Assembly (NCBI GenBank): GCA_005473895.2
Contig: SRJI02000025.1
Location: forward strand, 1-59,103
Length of the DNA: 59,103 nucleotides
From: Carideicomes alvinocaridis
GTDB taxonomy: Bacteria > Pseudomonadota > Alphaproteobacteria > Rhodobacterales > Rhodobacteraceae
Direction of reading: 5' to 3'
Shown here: positions 45,739-53,451 of the stretch, piece after piece
Position numbering within the stretch: the stretch's first letter is position 1
How the letters are laid out: each line of letters begins with the position of its first letter
The notes under the pieces: generated by a model
Seen by the model: the letters and a program-made list of their open reading frames with translations, nothing else
Database searches by the model: none
Told to the model about the DNA's origin: nothing
Position numbers and translations under genes: made by a program

Positions 45739-46539
45739 TCAGTCCTCATAGCGGAGGACCATGCCGTCATAGGCCGGGGTCACGTGGGCCGGGGTCTCGG
45801 CCTCGACCGTCTCGTAATCCAGATCGATATGCATGTTGGTCAACACGGCACGCCTCGGCGCCGCCCGTTCGATCCAGTCCAGCGACTGTTCCAGATGCGA
45901 ATGGGTCGGATGGGGCGTGCGTCGCAGTGCATCCAGCACCCAGCAATCGAGATCCTCCAGCGCCGCCCAGGCCTCGTCCGACATCTTCGCCACGTCGGGC
46001 AGGTAGGCCAGCGGCCCCATGCGGAAGCCGAGCGCGTCGATGGTGCCGTGGTTCACCTTGAACGGCCGGAACTCGATCGCGCCGCCCGCGCCGGTGACGC
46101 TCAGCGGTCCGTCGATCGTGTGCATCTCCAGGATCGGCGGGTAGGGCGAGGTGTCGGGCTGGATGAAGGCGTAGCCGAAGCGCGAGAACAGGTCGTTCTG
46201 GGTGTCGCCGTCGGCCCAGACGGGAATGCGCCGCTTCATGTTGAAGACGATCATGCGCAGGTCGTCGATGCCGTGCACGTGGTCCGCATGGGCATGGGTC
46301 CAGAGCACCGCATCGAGCTCGCCCACCCCGGCGGAGAGAAGCTGGTCGCGCAGGTCCGGCGAGGTGTCGATCAGCACCCGCGTGATGCCCTCGGCCGTCT
46401 CCCGCTCCACCAGCATGGAGCAGCGGCGGCGGGCGTTCTTGGGGTTCTCGGGGTCGCAATCGCCCCAATGGCCCCCCAGCCGCGGCACGCCGCCCGAGGA
46501 GCCGCAGCCGAGGATGGTAAAGCGCAGCTCGGCGCTCAT
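45739..46539 (-). CDS. MBL-fold metallo-hydrolase, PhnP-like
   Basis: 266-aa hydrolase of the metallo-beta-lactamase fold: FTILGCGSSGGVPRLGGHWG, LIDTSPDLRDQLLS, LWTHAHADHVHGIDDLR (HxHxDH), VNHGTIDALGFRMG, WVLDALRRTPHPTHSHLEQS and LTNMHIDLDYETV near the C-terminus. Close to PhnP-type cyclic phosphodiesterases, but no phn genes are near. Its ATG overlaps the tatD stop (ATGA), so it is coupled to it. Last gene of the leftward SPOR-dac-tmk-holB-tatD run. Confidence 0.93.
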   Translation of the reverse strand: MSAELRFTILGCGSSGGVPRLGGHWGDCDPENPKNARRRCSMLVERETAEGITRVLIDTSPDLRDQLLSAGVGELDAVLWTHAHADHVHGIDDLRMIVFNMKRRIPVWADGDTQNDLFSRFGYAFIQPDTSPYPPILEMHTIDGPLSVTGAGGAIEFRPFKVNHGTIDALGFRMGPLAYLPDVAKMSDEAWAALEDLDCWVLDALRRTPHPTHSHLEQSLDWIERAAPRRAVLTNMHIDLDYETVEAETPAHVTPAYDGMVLRYED

Positions 46540-47336
46540 GCGGTGCGCTCCGTCGCGGCCTTCCGGAACAGGCGCTCGAAATTGGCCTCCGTCGCGGCGG
46601 CGAACTCGGCATAGTCGAGCCCGAAGACCTCGGCGCCGACCCGCGCCGTGTGGGCGGTGAAGGCCGGCTCGTTGCGCTTGCCGCGATGGGGCGGCGGGGC
46701 GAGGTAGGGGCTGTCGGTCTCCACCAGGATGCGGTCGAGCGGGGCCTCGGCGAAGATCTCGCGCAGTTCACCGGATTTGGGAAAGGCGGCGATGCCCGAC
46801 ATCGACAGGTAGAACCCCATCTCGAGCGCCCGGCGCGCCAGCTCCGCCCCGGAGGAGAAGCAGTGCATCACGCAGGAATAGGCCTTCTTCTCGTAGCCCT
46901 CGGTCAGGATGCGGGCCATGTCCTCGTCGGCATCGCGGGAATGGATGATCAGGGGCAGGCCGGTCTCCTGCGCCGCCTCGATATGGATGCGCAGGCTCTG
47001 CTTCTGCAGTTCGGCGCTGTCGGCGGTGTAATGGTAGTCGAGCCCGGTCTCGCCCAGCCCGACGAATTTCGGATGCTCGGCCAGCTTCACCAGCTCGGCC
47101 ACGCTGGTCATCGGCTCTTCCGCGGCGCTCATCGGGTGGGTCCCGGCGGCGTAGAAGACGGGCTCATGCGCCTCGGCCAGGGCGCGGACCTGCGGCTCGT
47201 GGCGCAGCCGGGTGCAGATCGTGACCATGCGGTGAATCCCGGCCTCCCGCGCGCGGGCGATGATCTCGGGGATCTCGCCCTCGAAATTCGGGAAGTCGAG
47301 GTGGCAATGGCTGTCGGTGATCTGCGGTTCGGTCAT
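46536..47336 (-). CDS. tatD: TatD family metal-dependent hydrolase
   Basis: 266-aa TIM-barrel metal hydrolase, related to DNases acting 3'-5' and to D-aminoacyl-tRNA deacylases. Ligand motifs: TDSHCHLDFPNF (HxH), VGLGETGLDYHY (Glu), PLIIHSRDADEDM (His), CVMHCFSSGAEL (His) and ILVETDSPYLAPPPHRGKRN (Asp). It lies between holB and the MBL gene as is usual in alphaproteobacteria, except that metG, often found between holB and tatD in other groups, is absent from the 88-bp gap. Confidence 0.95.
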   Translation of the reverse strand: MTEPQITDSHCHLDFPNFEGEIPEIIARAREAGIHRMVTICTRLRHEPQVRALAEAHEPVFYAAGTHPMSAAEEPMTSVAELVKLAEHPKFVGLGETGLDYHYTADSAELQKQSLRIHIEAAQETGLPLIIHSRDADEDMARILTEGYEKKAYSCVMHCFSSGAELARRALEMGFYLSMSGIAAFPKSGELREIFAEAPLDRILVETDSPYLAPPPHRGKRNEPAFTAHTARVGAEVFGLDYAEFAAATEANFERLFRKAATERTA

Positions 47337-47424
47337 GCGGTATCCGATCGTCGGGTCCGGTGCGTCCGGGTATCTAGGAAGCGACGGGGAGGGTCAAGCG
47401 GGTGCCCGGCGGCGCCCGGGGCGA

Positions 47425-48570
47425 TCAGGCCGGGGCCGCCGCCTGCAGGCGAAACAGCGCGTCGAGGGTCAGGTTCGCCGGGTCGAGGTTGACCGCCACG
47501 CCGTGGCGCAGCCGCGCGCCCACCTCCTGCGACAGCTCAGCCCAGCGGCGGGCGGCGCGGGCATCGGGGGCCAGCCGGGCAAAGCATTCCGCCTCGCCGG
47601 GCGCGGCCTCCACCGCGGGCGGGTGGCCGGTGGCGCCGGTCCGCGCCAGGCGTGCCAGCATCCGGTCGAGCAGGTCATAGGCCAGGTCGCGCCGCTCTTC
47701 CGCGCCGCGCCCGGCAAGGCTGTCGGCCAGCTTGATCGCGCGGGGCCGGTCGAGCCGCGGCAGGCTCTGCATCAGGGCCAGCAGCTCGCCATAGAGCGCG
47801 AGGCCGTCAAGGTGGATCAGCCGCAGCGCCGCACCGACAGAGCCGCCGCCCAGCTCGGCCAGGGCCGGGGCGTCGGGCCCGGGATCGGTGCCGGCCTGAG
47901 CGAGGGCCGCGGCCATGTCCTCGGGGCCCAGCGGGGTGAGCCGCAGCTCGCGGCAGCGCGACCGGATGGTCGGCAGGAGCGCCGAGGGCTGGTGCGCGAC
48001 CAACAGCAGGGTGGCGTTCTCCGGCGGCTCTTCCAGCAGTTTCAGCAGCGCGTTGGCGGCGTTGACGTTCATCTCGTCGGCGGCATCGACGATGACGACC
48101 CGGCGCCCGCCCTCGGCCGACGACAGGGCGAAGAAGCTCTTGAGCTTGCGCACCTCGGCCACCCGGATCTCGGCCGAGAGGCGATCGCCCTTGTCGTTGG
48201 GCCCGCGCCGCAGCAGGAACAGCCCCTGATCCGACAGCGCCGCCACGCGCCGCGCCACCGGGTGGTCCGGCGGGATGTCCAGCGTCTCGGGCGCGGCCGG
48301 GGGGACGGCATCGCCGAACAGCCCGTCGCCGGCGCCGCCGGCGGGGGCAGGGGGCGTGGCCAGCAGGAAACGCGCGATGGCCCAGGCCAGCGTGGCCTTG
48401 CCCACCCCGCGCGGCCCGGTGATCAGCCAGGCGTGATGCAGCCGGCCGGAATTGTAGGTCTCGAGAAAGGCGCGGGCCGCGGCATCATGCCCGATCAGCC
48501 GCGGCGTTTCGCGCGGATGCGGGGCGCCGGGGGCGCGGTCAGGTTCGGGCAGCGCGTCGGGATCAGCCAT
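47425..48570 (-). CDS. holB: DNA polymerase III subunit delta'
   Basis: AAA+ clamp-loader subunit, 381 aa. Motifs: LIGHDAAARAFLETYNSGRL, HHAWLITGPRGVGKATLAWA (P-loop), VVIVDAADEMNVNAANALLK (Walker B region), LLEEPPENATLLLVAH and SALLPTIRSRCRELRL (SRC). Alphaproteobacterial-type length. Start at 48570; 84 bp separate it from tmk, filled by a possible 31-codon reading frame. Confidence 0.95.
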   Translation of the reverse strand: MADPDALPEPDRAPGAPHPRETPRLIGHDAAARAFLETYNSGRLHHAWLITGPRGVGKATLAWAIARFLLATPPAPAGGAGDGLFGDAVPPAAPETLDIPPDHPVARRVAALSDQGLFLLRRGPNDKGDRLSAEIRVAEVRKLKSFFALSSAEGGRRVVIVDAADEMNVNAANALLKLLEEPPENATLLLVAHQPSALLPTIRSRCRELRLTPLGPEDMAAALAQAGTDPGPDAPALAELGGGSVGAALRLIHLDGLALYGELLALMQSLPRLDRPRAIKLADSLAGRGAEERRDLAYDLLDRMLARLARTGATGHPPAVEAAPGEAECFARLAPDARAARRWAELSQEVGARLRHGVAVNLDPANLTLDALFRLQAAAPA

Positions 48571-48658
48571 GGCGCGGGCTCCGGGGGGCGGGGCCGCTTT
48601 GGCAGTGAAATGCGCCGGTTTGCGGGTTCAGGCATTCTTTGGCTGGCGCGGCGCTCAT
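48563..48658 (-). other. Possible 31-aa mini-ORF coupling tmk and holB
   Basis: An ATG overlaps the tmk stop (ATGA at 48658-48655) and the frame ends in a TGA that overlaps the first codons of holB (48565-48563). The product would be MSAAPAKECLNPQTGAFHCQ followed by 11 more residues. It exactly bridges the two genes, which could keep ribosomes in the gap, but there is no family match or ribosome site to prove that it is a gene. Confidence 0.3.
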
Positions 48659-49299
48659 CGTCCAGCCTCCACCACGCGGGCGACCTCGGCAGCGACCTCG
48701 GCCTCGGGGCGCGCGCCGTCGATCACCCGGAAACGTTCGGGCTCGGCGGCGGCCAGATCGAGAAAGACCTGCCGCATGGCGCGTTGCAGGTCGAGGCCGA
48801 AATCCTCGAACCGTTCCTCGGCGGTGCGGCGCGCCTTGGCCCGGCCTAGCCCCACCTCCGGGTCGATGTCGATCAGGATGGTCAGGTCCGGCTCGCGCCC
48901 GATCATCAGCGTGTGGAGCTGGTCCACCATCGCCCGCAGATCGCCACGCGAGCTGCCCTGGTATGCTCGGGTGGAATCGGCGAAGCGGTCGCAGATCACC
49001 GTGCGGCCGGCGTCGAGGGCAGGCAGGACGCGACGCTCCATGTGGTCGCGCCGGGCGGCGGTGAACAGCAGGATCTCGGTCTCGGCCGACCAGCGGTCGG
49101 GCTCGCCCTGCAGCACCAGCGCGCGGATCTCCTCGGCCCCGGGGCTGCCGCCGGGCTCACGGGTGAGCAGCGCATCCTCGCCCCGCGCAGTCAGGTGCTC
49201 GTGCAGCAGCCGGGCCTGGGTGGATTTCCCCGACCCGTCGATCCCCTCGAAGGAAATGAAGCGGCCGTGACCCGGCGCATCGGAGCCGTCCCCCGTCAC
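48655..49299 (-). CDS. tmk: Thymidylate kinase
   Basis: Phosphorylates dTMP to dTDP. 214 aa. P-loop in FISFEGIDGSGKSTQARLL, the DR(Y/F) motif in VICDRFADSTRAYQGSSRGD, the lid region ARRTAEERFEDFGLDLQR, and LIDIDPEVGLGRAKAR. Starts at a GTG (49299) that overlaps the stop of the carboxypeptidase gene (GTGA), so it is translationally coupled. Confidence 0.96.
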   Translation of the reverse strand: MTGDGSDAPGHGRFISFEGIDGSGKSTQARLLHEHLTARGEDALLTREPGGSPGAEEIRALVLQGEPDRWSAETEILLFTAARRDHMERRVLPALDAGRTVICDRFADSTRAYQGSSRGDLRAMVDQLHTLMIGREPDLTILIDIDPEVGLGRAKARRTAEERFEDFGLDLQRAMRQVFLDLAAAEPERFRVIDGARPEAEVAAEVARVVEAGR

Positions 49300-50465
49300 G
49301 TCGCGTCCCCGGGCCCTTCGTTGAGCCGGCGCAGCAGGACGGTGGCCACGGTCTGCATCCGCTCGAGAAAGCCGGCATGGCCGACGGCGCGGTCGGTCAC
49401 CAGCGGCACGGTGATCTCGGGCAGGCCCTCGGGCCGCACGATCATCTGGCCCACTTCCTGGCCCTGGTCGAGCGGCGCTTCCAGCGGGGTGGAATAGACC
49501 ACCTCGGCCGCCACTTCCTTGCCGCCCACGGCGGGCAGCAGAAGGGTCAGGTCCTTGGCCGGCATCAGCCCCACCTTGCCCGCATCGCCCATCCAGACAT
49601 CGGCCTCGGCCACCACCTGGCCCGCCTTGGCCACCGTGCTTTGCGAGAACTGGCGGAAGGCCCAGTGGATGATCTGTTCCGATTCCTCGGCCCGGGCGCG
49701 GGCGCTCTCGAGACCGGAGATCACGAAGACGATGCGCCGGTCGCCCTGCTTGGCCGAGCCGACCAGCCCGTAGCCCGCCTCCTGGGTGTGGCCGGTCTTC
49801 AGGCCGTCGGCGCCGATCCCCAGCCCGAGCAGCGGGTTGCGGTTGCTGGAATTCTGCGGCGCGCGGCCGTCGAACTCGTAATGCGTCTCCGAGAACATCT
49901 CGTAGAATTGCGGGAAATCTTGAATGATGTGCTTGGCCAGAAGCGCCAGGTCATGGGCCGACATGACATGGCCTTCCGCCGGCCAGCCGTTGGAATTCTC
50001 GAAATGCGAATGTTTCAGGCCCAGCCGCTCCGCCCGCTGGGTCATGTAGCGGGCAAAGCCGGCCTCGGTGCCGTCCGGGCTGAGCGCCTCGGCGATCACC
50101 GCGCAGGCGTCGTTGCCCGAAAGCACGATGATGCCCTGCAGCAGATCCTCCACCCGCACCCGGTCGGTGGTGTCGAGGAACATGGTGGAGCCGCCGTAGG
50201 ACATGGCGTGTTCGCTGACCGGCAGGCGGGTGTCCATGGTCAGCCGGCCGTCGCGGATCGCCTCGAAGGCGACGTAGAGCGTCATCAGCTTGGACATGGA
50301 GGCCGGCGGGATCGGCTGGTCGGCATTCTTGGACAGCAGGACCGTCCCCGTCGTCATGTCGAGCACGTAGGCCGCTTCGGCGCGGGTGTCGAAGGCATGG
50401 GCGGGCAGGGCGAAGAGCAGGAACGCGAGGGCGGCGGCGAGGAACCGTCTGGGGCTGGGCAGCAT
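49296..50465 (-). CDS. D-alanyl-D-alanine carboxypeptidase (PBP5/6 type)
   Basis: Secreted penicillin-binding protein removing the terminal D-Ala of pentapeptides. 389 aa, signal peptide RRFLAAALAFLLFALPAHA. The active-site triad is intact: PPASMSKLMTLYVAFEA (SxxK), IIVLSGNDACAVIAE (SxN) and GADGLKTGHTQEAGYGLVG (KTG). A C-terminal PBP5-like domain follows (about residue 275 on), ending in an amphipathic stretch (VGHAGFLERMQTVATVLLRR) that would anchor it to the membrane. Coupled to tmk. Confidence 0.94.
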   Translation of the reverse strand: MLPSPRRFLAAALAFLLFALPAHAFDTRAEAAYVLDMTTGTVLLSKNADQPIPPASMSKLMTLYVAFEAIRDGRLTMDTRLPVSEHAMSYGGSTMFLDTTDRVRVEDLLQGIIVLSGNDACAVIAEALSPDGTEAGFARYMTQRAERLGLKHSHFENSNGWPAEGHVMSAHDLALLAKHIIQDFPQFYEMFSETHYEFDGRAPQNSSNRNPLLGLGIGADGLKTGHTQEAGYGLVGSAKQGDRRIVFVISGLESARARAEESEQIIHWAFRQFSQSTVAKAGQVVAEADVWMGDAGKVGLMPAKDLTLLLPAVGGKEVAAEVVYSTPLEAPLDQGQEVGQMIVRPEGLPEITVPLVTDRAVGHAGFLERMQTVATVLLRRLNEGPGDAT

Positions 50466-50544
50466 GATCGGGACTCCTGTGGTCCGTTGTGTCTGGTCTC
50501 GGATCCTGCCCGGACCGTCAGGCGGCCGGGCAGGCGGATGCGTC

Positions 50545-51471
50545 TCAGTCGGTCACCGCATAGGCATCGGTGAAGCCCGCGGCCTTGATCTTGTCAAGCA
50601 GCGCCGCGCGTTCGTCCGCCGATTGGGCGGGGCCCACGACGACCCGCCAGAAGGTCTTGCCCTGGCTGGTCTGCTTGCGCACCGTCGGCACCATCCCCGC
50701 CTGGCGCATGGCCTCGGCGGTGTTGCTGGCGTTCTGCTCGACCGAGAAGATGCCGATCTGGATATAGGGCCGGTCGAGGGAGGAGGCGGCCGGGCGTGGC
50801 GCGGGCGTCGGCGCGGCGGTCTCGGGCGCCGCTGTCGCCATCTCGGTTGCGGTCCCGCCCGGCGCCTCGGCTTCCGCCGCATCCAGCGCCGCGGCGGCCG
50901 GGGCCACCGCCGGGTCGAGCGTGCTTTCGGAGATCGCCGCCGGGGCGTCGAGCGCCGCGCTGGCCTCCATCTCCGCCTCGGCGCCGGCCTGCGGGCCGTT
51001 CTCCACCTCTTCGCGGCGCAGGGCGGTGACGTTGAGGTTGACCGGCTTGCCGGCCAGCATGCCCAGGGCCTCCGCCGCGTCGGACGAGACCTGGAGCCGC
51101 GGCCCCGGCGTGTCGCGTTCCTTGCGGAAGAGCGCGCCGATGACGAAATTGCGGTTCGTGGTGTTGCGGATGATCACCCGCTCGGGTTCCTTCACGTCGG
51201 GATGCGCCACCCAGACCCCGCCGAGCGAGGGGCGCCCGTCCCAGAGGCCGGCCTCGGTCACCTGGAAGACGTCGGGCGCCTCCACGTCGCGCTCCACCAG
51301 CCGGACCGAGCGGCCATCGCCGGCCGCGCCCGTCTCGCCCGAGCTGTCGCGGCTCAGGAAGCCAAGGGGGTTCGTGCCCTCGCCACAGGCGCCGAGCATC
51401 GAAAGTGCCCCCGCCAGGAGGACGAGCCGCGCCGCGCGCGCGCCGCCGCCGTTCCGCCGATCATCTGCCAT
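50545..51471 (-). CDS. Lipoprotein with RlpA-like double-psi barrel and SPOR domain
   Basis: 308 aa. Lipobox in LAGALSMLGACGEG; residues about 55-160 look like a divergent RlpA double-psi beta-barrel (GGVWVAHPDVKEPERVIIRN, PGPRLQVSSDAAEALGMLAG); an Ala/Glu-rich linker (about 165-235) leads to a C-terminal SPOR domain (YIQIGIFSVEQNASNTAEAM, KTFWRVVVGPAQSADERAAL). SPOR domains bind denuded glycan at division sites. The catalytic Asp/Glu of lytic RlpA are not obvious. It is the first gene of the leftward dac-tmk-holB run and fits its cell-wall theme. Confidence 0.85.
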   Translation of the reverse strand: MADDRRNGGGARAARLVLLAGALSMLGACGEGTNPLGFLSRDSSGETGAAGDGRSVRLVERDVEAPDVFQVTEAGLWDGRPSLGGVWVAHPDVKEPERVIIRNTTNRNFVIGALFRKERDTPGPRLQVSSDAAEALGMLAGKPVNLNVTALRREEVENGPQAGAEAEMEASAALDAPAAISESTLDPAVAPAAAALDAAEAEAPGGTATEMATAAPETAAPTPAPRPAASSLDRPYIQIGIFSVEQNASNTAEAMRQAGMVPTVRKQTSQGKTFWRVVVGPAQSADERAALLDKIKAAGFTDAYAVTD

Positions 51472-51732
51472 GCCTTGCCCTCTGCCTGAGCGCGGGCCGG
51501 CCCGAGTGCCGATGCCTGCCTGCCGCGCGCGATTTGCCGTTTTCCCGGTCTCACTGCCTTCGGTCGCGATCTTGCCGCGCCCACATCGCGCGCAAGTCTA
51601 GCCATTGCGCGCGGGCGTGAAAAGTCCGGCGTGCCCGGACGGCGGATTCCGCGCGCCGCCGGCCTTCCAGAATCGGCCCGGCCCCGCTAAAGCCCCCGGG
51701 TCCGGCCGTCCGCCCCGCGCGATGGCCCTGCC

Positions 51733-51822
51733 GGAGGAGTGGCAGAGTGGTCGATTGCACCGGTCTTGAAAACCGGCGTGCGTGAGAGCGTACCGTGGGT
51801 TCGAATCCCACCTCCTCCGCCA
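51733..51822 (+). tRNA. tRNA-Ser (UGA anticodon)
   Basis: 90-nt class II tRNA with encoded CCA. The acceptor stem GGAGGAG pairs with CTCCTCC; the discriminator is G, then CCA at 51820-51822. The anticodon loop CTTGAAA gives TGA, matching UCA codons. There is a long variable arm (CGTGCGTGAGAGCGTACC), and the T arm GTGGGTTCGAATCCCAC is intact. It borders a lower-GC segment to its right. Confidence 0.97.
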
Positions 51823-51881
51823 ATAAGAACAGCCACTTAACGACGGGTCGCGCATCCTGCCGGTGCGCTGTTACCAGCTCG

Positions 51882-51935
51882 CTACATGCTGGCTTCTCGG
51901 GGCGGCAGGGTTCGGTTGGTGCGGTTAGCATGTAG
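51882..51935. repeat. 9-bp inverted repeat downstream of tRNA-Ser
   Basis: CTACATGCT (51882-51890) and AGCATGTAG (51927-51935) are perfect inverted copies 36 bp apart, in the lower-GC DNA right after the tRNA. It may be a remnant of a mobile element end or a hairpin. No integrase gene is seen in 51823-52056, and I see no gene in that stretch. Confidence 0.35.
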
Positions 51936-52056
51936 GGCATTTGTAGCCTACCAATCTGCTGTCAACTGGGTCGGGTAGGCAAGCTTCAAGCAACTCCTGA
52001 TCGGGAGGAGATCAACGACCTGTGGTCCATCAGGCGGCTTTTCCTGACCACATCGT

Positions 52057-52920
52057 CTAGTCAGACGAATTCAGCTTGGAGCCATTTGATCTTGGCCAGC
52101 GCACACGCGCGTAGGCGCGGGGTGTGAATGCGTATCCCATTTGTCCGATCAAGGTCGGCGCCATCTTGTCGGTAACGCCTAGTGGAACATCGCAGGGGCC
52201 GGGGACACGGTAGGTGCCGAAAATCCGGTCAAAAATGGAGAACACGGTGGCAAAATTGGTATCGAATGCGCGCGGGTCAGCCGCATGATGCCAGCGATGC
52301 ATGGCAGGTGAGACGAACACGAGGGACCAGCGATTATAGGTCCAAGGCAAATCTGCATGAATGAAGTAACCGTAGTAATGTCGTACAAGATTATTGGCAA
52401 CGACTGCATATGGCGGGAAGCCAAGCGCCAATAGTGCTGTGGAGTCGATGAGGAAAGTTGTAATGCGATTGATCGGGTGAAACCTCTCCAGTGTCAGCCA
52501 CGTCATTTCAGTGTCCGAATGGTGCACTGCATGTGAGGGCCAAAGCAAAGGGCTATGCTCTAGTCTATGCCGCCAGTATCCGACGAAGTCGCCCCAGAAC
52601 ACAGCCATGAAGATGACGAGGCCCGGTGTCAGGCCTGTCCAAAAGCTACGCCCGAAGTCCGAAATTCCGATCCAACCGGCAATATCGGATGTGGCAACCG
52701 AAGCGATTGAAATTATCGGCAGTAAAAGCGCGGTGTTGAATATGAGGATGGAAGCATTCAGGCCGCTTTCCTTGGCCGCTCTCCGCATGTCGGAAAAAAG
52801 CTGTTTCCGTTTCGCGAGCAAGCCTATGGAGAAGAAGAAAATTGCAGGCGCAATAAGGCCGATAAAAGTGACTCTCAGCGCTTCTGCGCCTCTCAGCGCG
52901 AAATCAACCACCGCCTCCAT
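52057..52920 (-). CDS. Sterol desaturase/fatty acid hydroxylase family protein
   Basis: 287-aa membrane di-iron enzyme, start at the ATG at 52920 (MEAVVDFALRGAEALRV). Several membrane helices precede the histidine boxes WRHRLEHSPLLW (HxxxH), SHAVHHSDTEMTW (HxxHH), and further His in MHRWHHAADPRAFDTNF (HxxHH). Members hydroxylate or desaturate sterols, hopanoids, carotenoids or lipids; the substrate here is unknown. GC content and codon choice (AT-ending codons, ATA, AAA, TTG) differ clearly from all neighbours, and it lies beside tRNA-Ser, so recent horizontal acquisition is likely. Confidence 0.88.
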   Translation of the reverse strand: MEAVVDFALRGAEALRVTFIGLIAPAIFFFSIGLLAKRKQLFSDMRRAAKESGLNASILIFNTALLLPIISIASVATSDIAGWIGISDFGRSFWTGLTPGLVIFMAVFWGDFVGYWRHRLEHSPLLWPSHAVHHSDTEMTWLTLERFHPINRITTFLIDSTALLALGFPPYAVVANNLVRHYYGYFIHADLPWTYNRWSLVFVSPAMHRWHHAADPRAFDTNFATVFSIFDRIFGTYRVPGPCDVPLGVTDKMAPTLIGQMGYAFTPRAYARVRWPRSNGSKLNSSD

Positions 52921-52935
52921 GCATTCATCCCGCAA

Positions 52936-53451
52936 AAGCGTTACAGTCCCGGCCAGTAGTTATCACGTTGCGAAGCTATCTCGCAATCCTCGCGGCGCGG
53001 TCACCTGTCGGTCCTGACGGTTCGCGCCGCTATCCTTTCCATCTCCTGCGGCAGCGGCATCCTCGGTCTCCGGCGACGCGAAGCTGACCACAGCGCTATT
53101 CGACCGCTCCGCCCATCGCTGGGACACCTGATGTGGGCGAACCGGTCGGGCGGACACTGATACGCCCGGTTGGCGGAGCCTGGTCGCGCAGGCGGGTCAT
53201 GTCGCCGACCGCCCCGCGCGGCGGGATCGTCTGGTGCCAGGGTGGCCGGTTCTCCACGGCTCCCCCGCGGGAGGCTTACGCGCGGCCACGAAGAATCCCG
53301 ATCAAAAGAATCAGGATTGACGCCCGGACGCGGCAACGCTATCCCTCCCGCGACGCCAGGGCCTTGCGGCATCCAGCCTTTCCCCGAAATCGAGAGTGCA
53401 CGCAACGCAGCTACAGGCAGCGCGCGCTCCAGCTATTCCAGGACCGCAAGC
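52936..53451. other. 516-bp gap between the desaturase gene and the TonB receptor gene
   Basis: Divergent intergenic region. Base composition returns from lower GC to the host level near 52985. I see no gene, no tRNA fragment repeat marking a right junction, and no convincing Fur, Irr or RirA box before the receptor. Only a weak dyad AATCC-N15-GGATT is present around 53295-53319. Confidence 0.4.

Noticed and set aside
51823-52056. Integrase remnant or att repeat next to tRNA-Ser
   Set aside because: No tyrosine recombinase motif is seen in any frame, and I could not find a second copy of the tRNA 3' end up to 53.4 kb.
53001-53405. Leftward 134-codon frame between the desaturase gene and the receptor
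   Set aside because: Arg/Pro-rich composition, no ribosome site and no recognisable motif; probably a chance frame in GC-rich intergenic DNA.
53160-53451. Fur, Irr or RirA site before the TonB receptor
   Set aside because: Iron regulation would be expected, but no TGA-N9-TCA, ICE-like or Fur-like 19-mer of convincing quality is present; only a weak AATCC/GGATT dyad.
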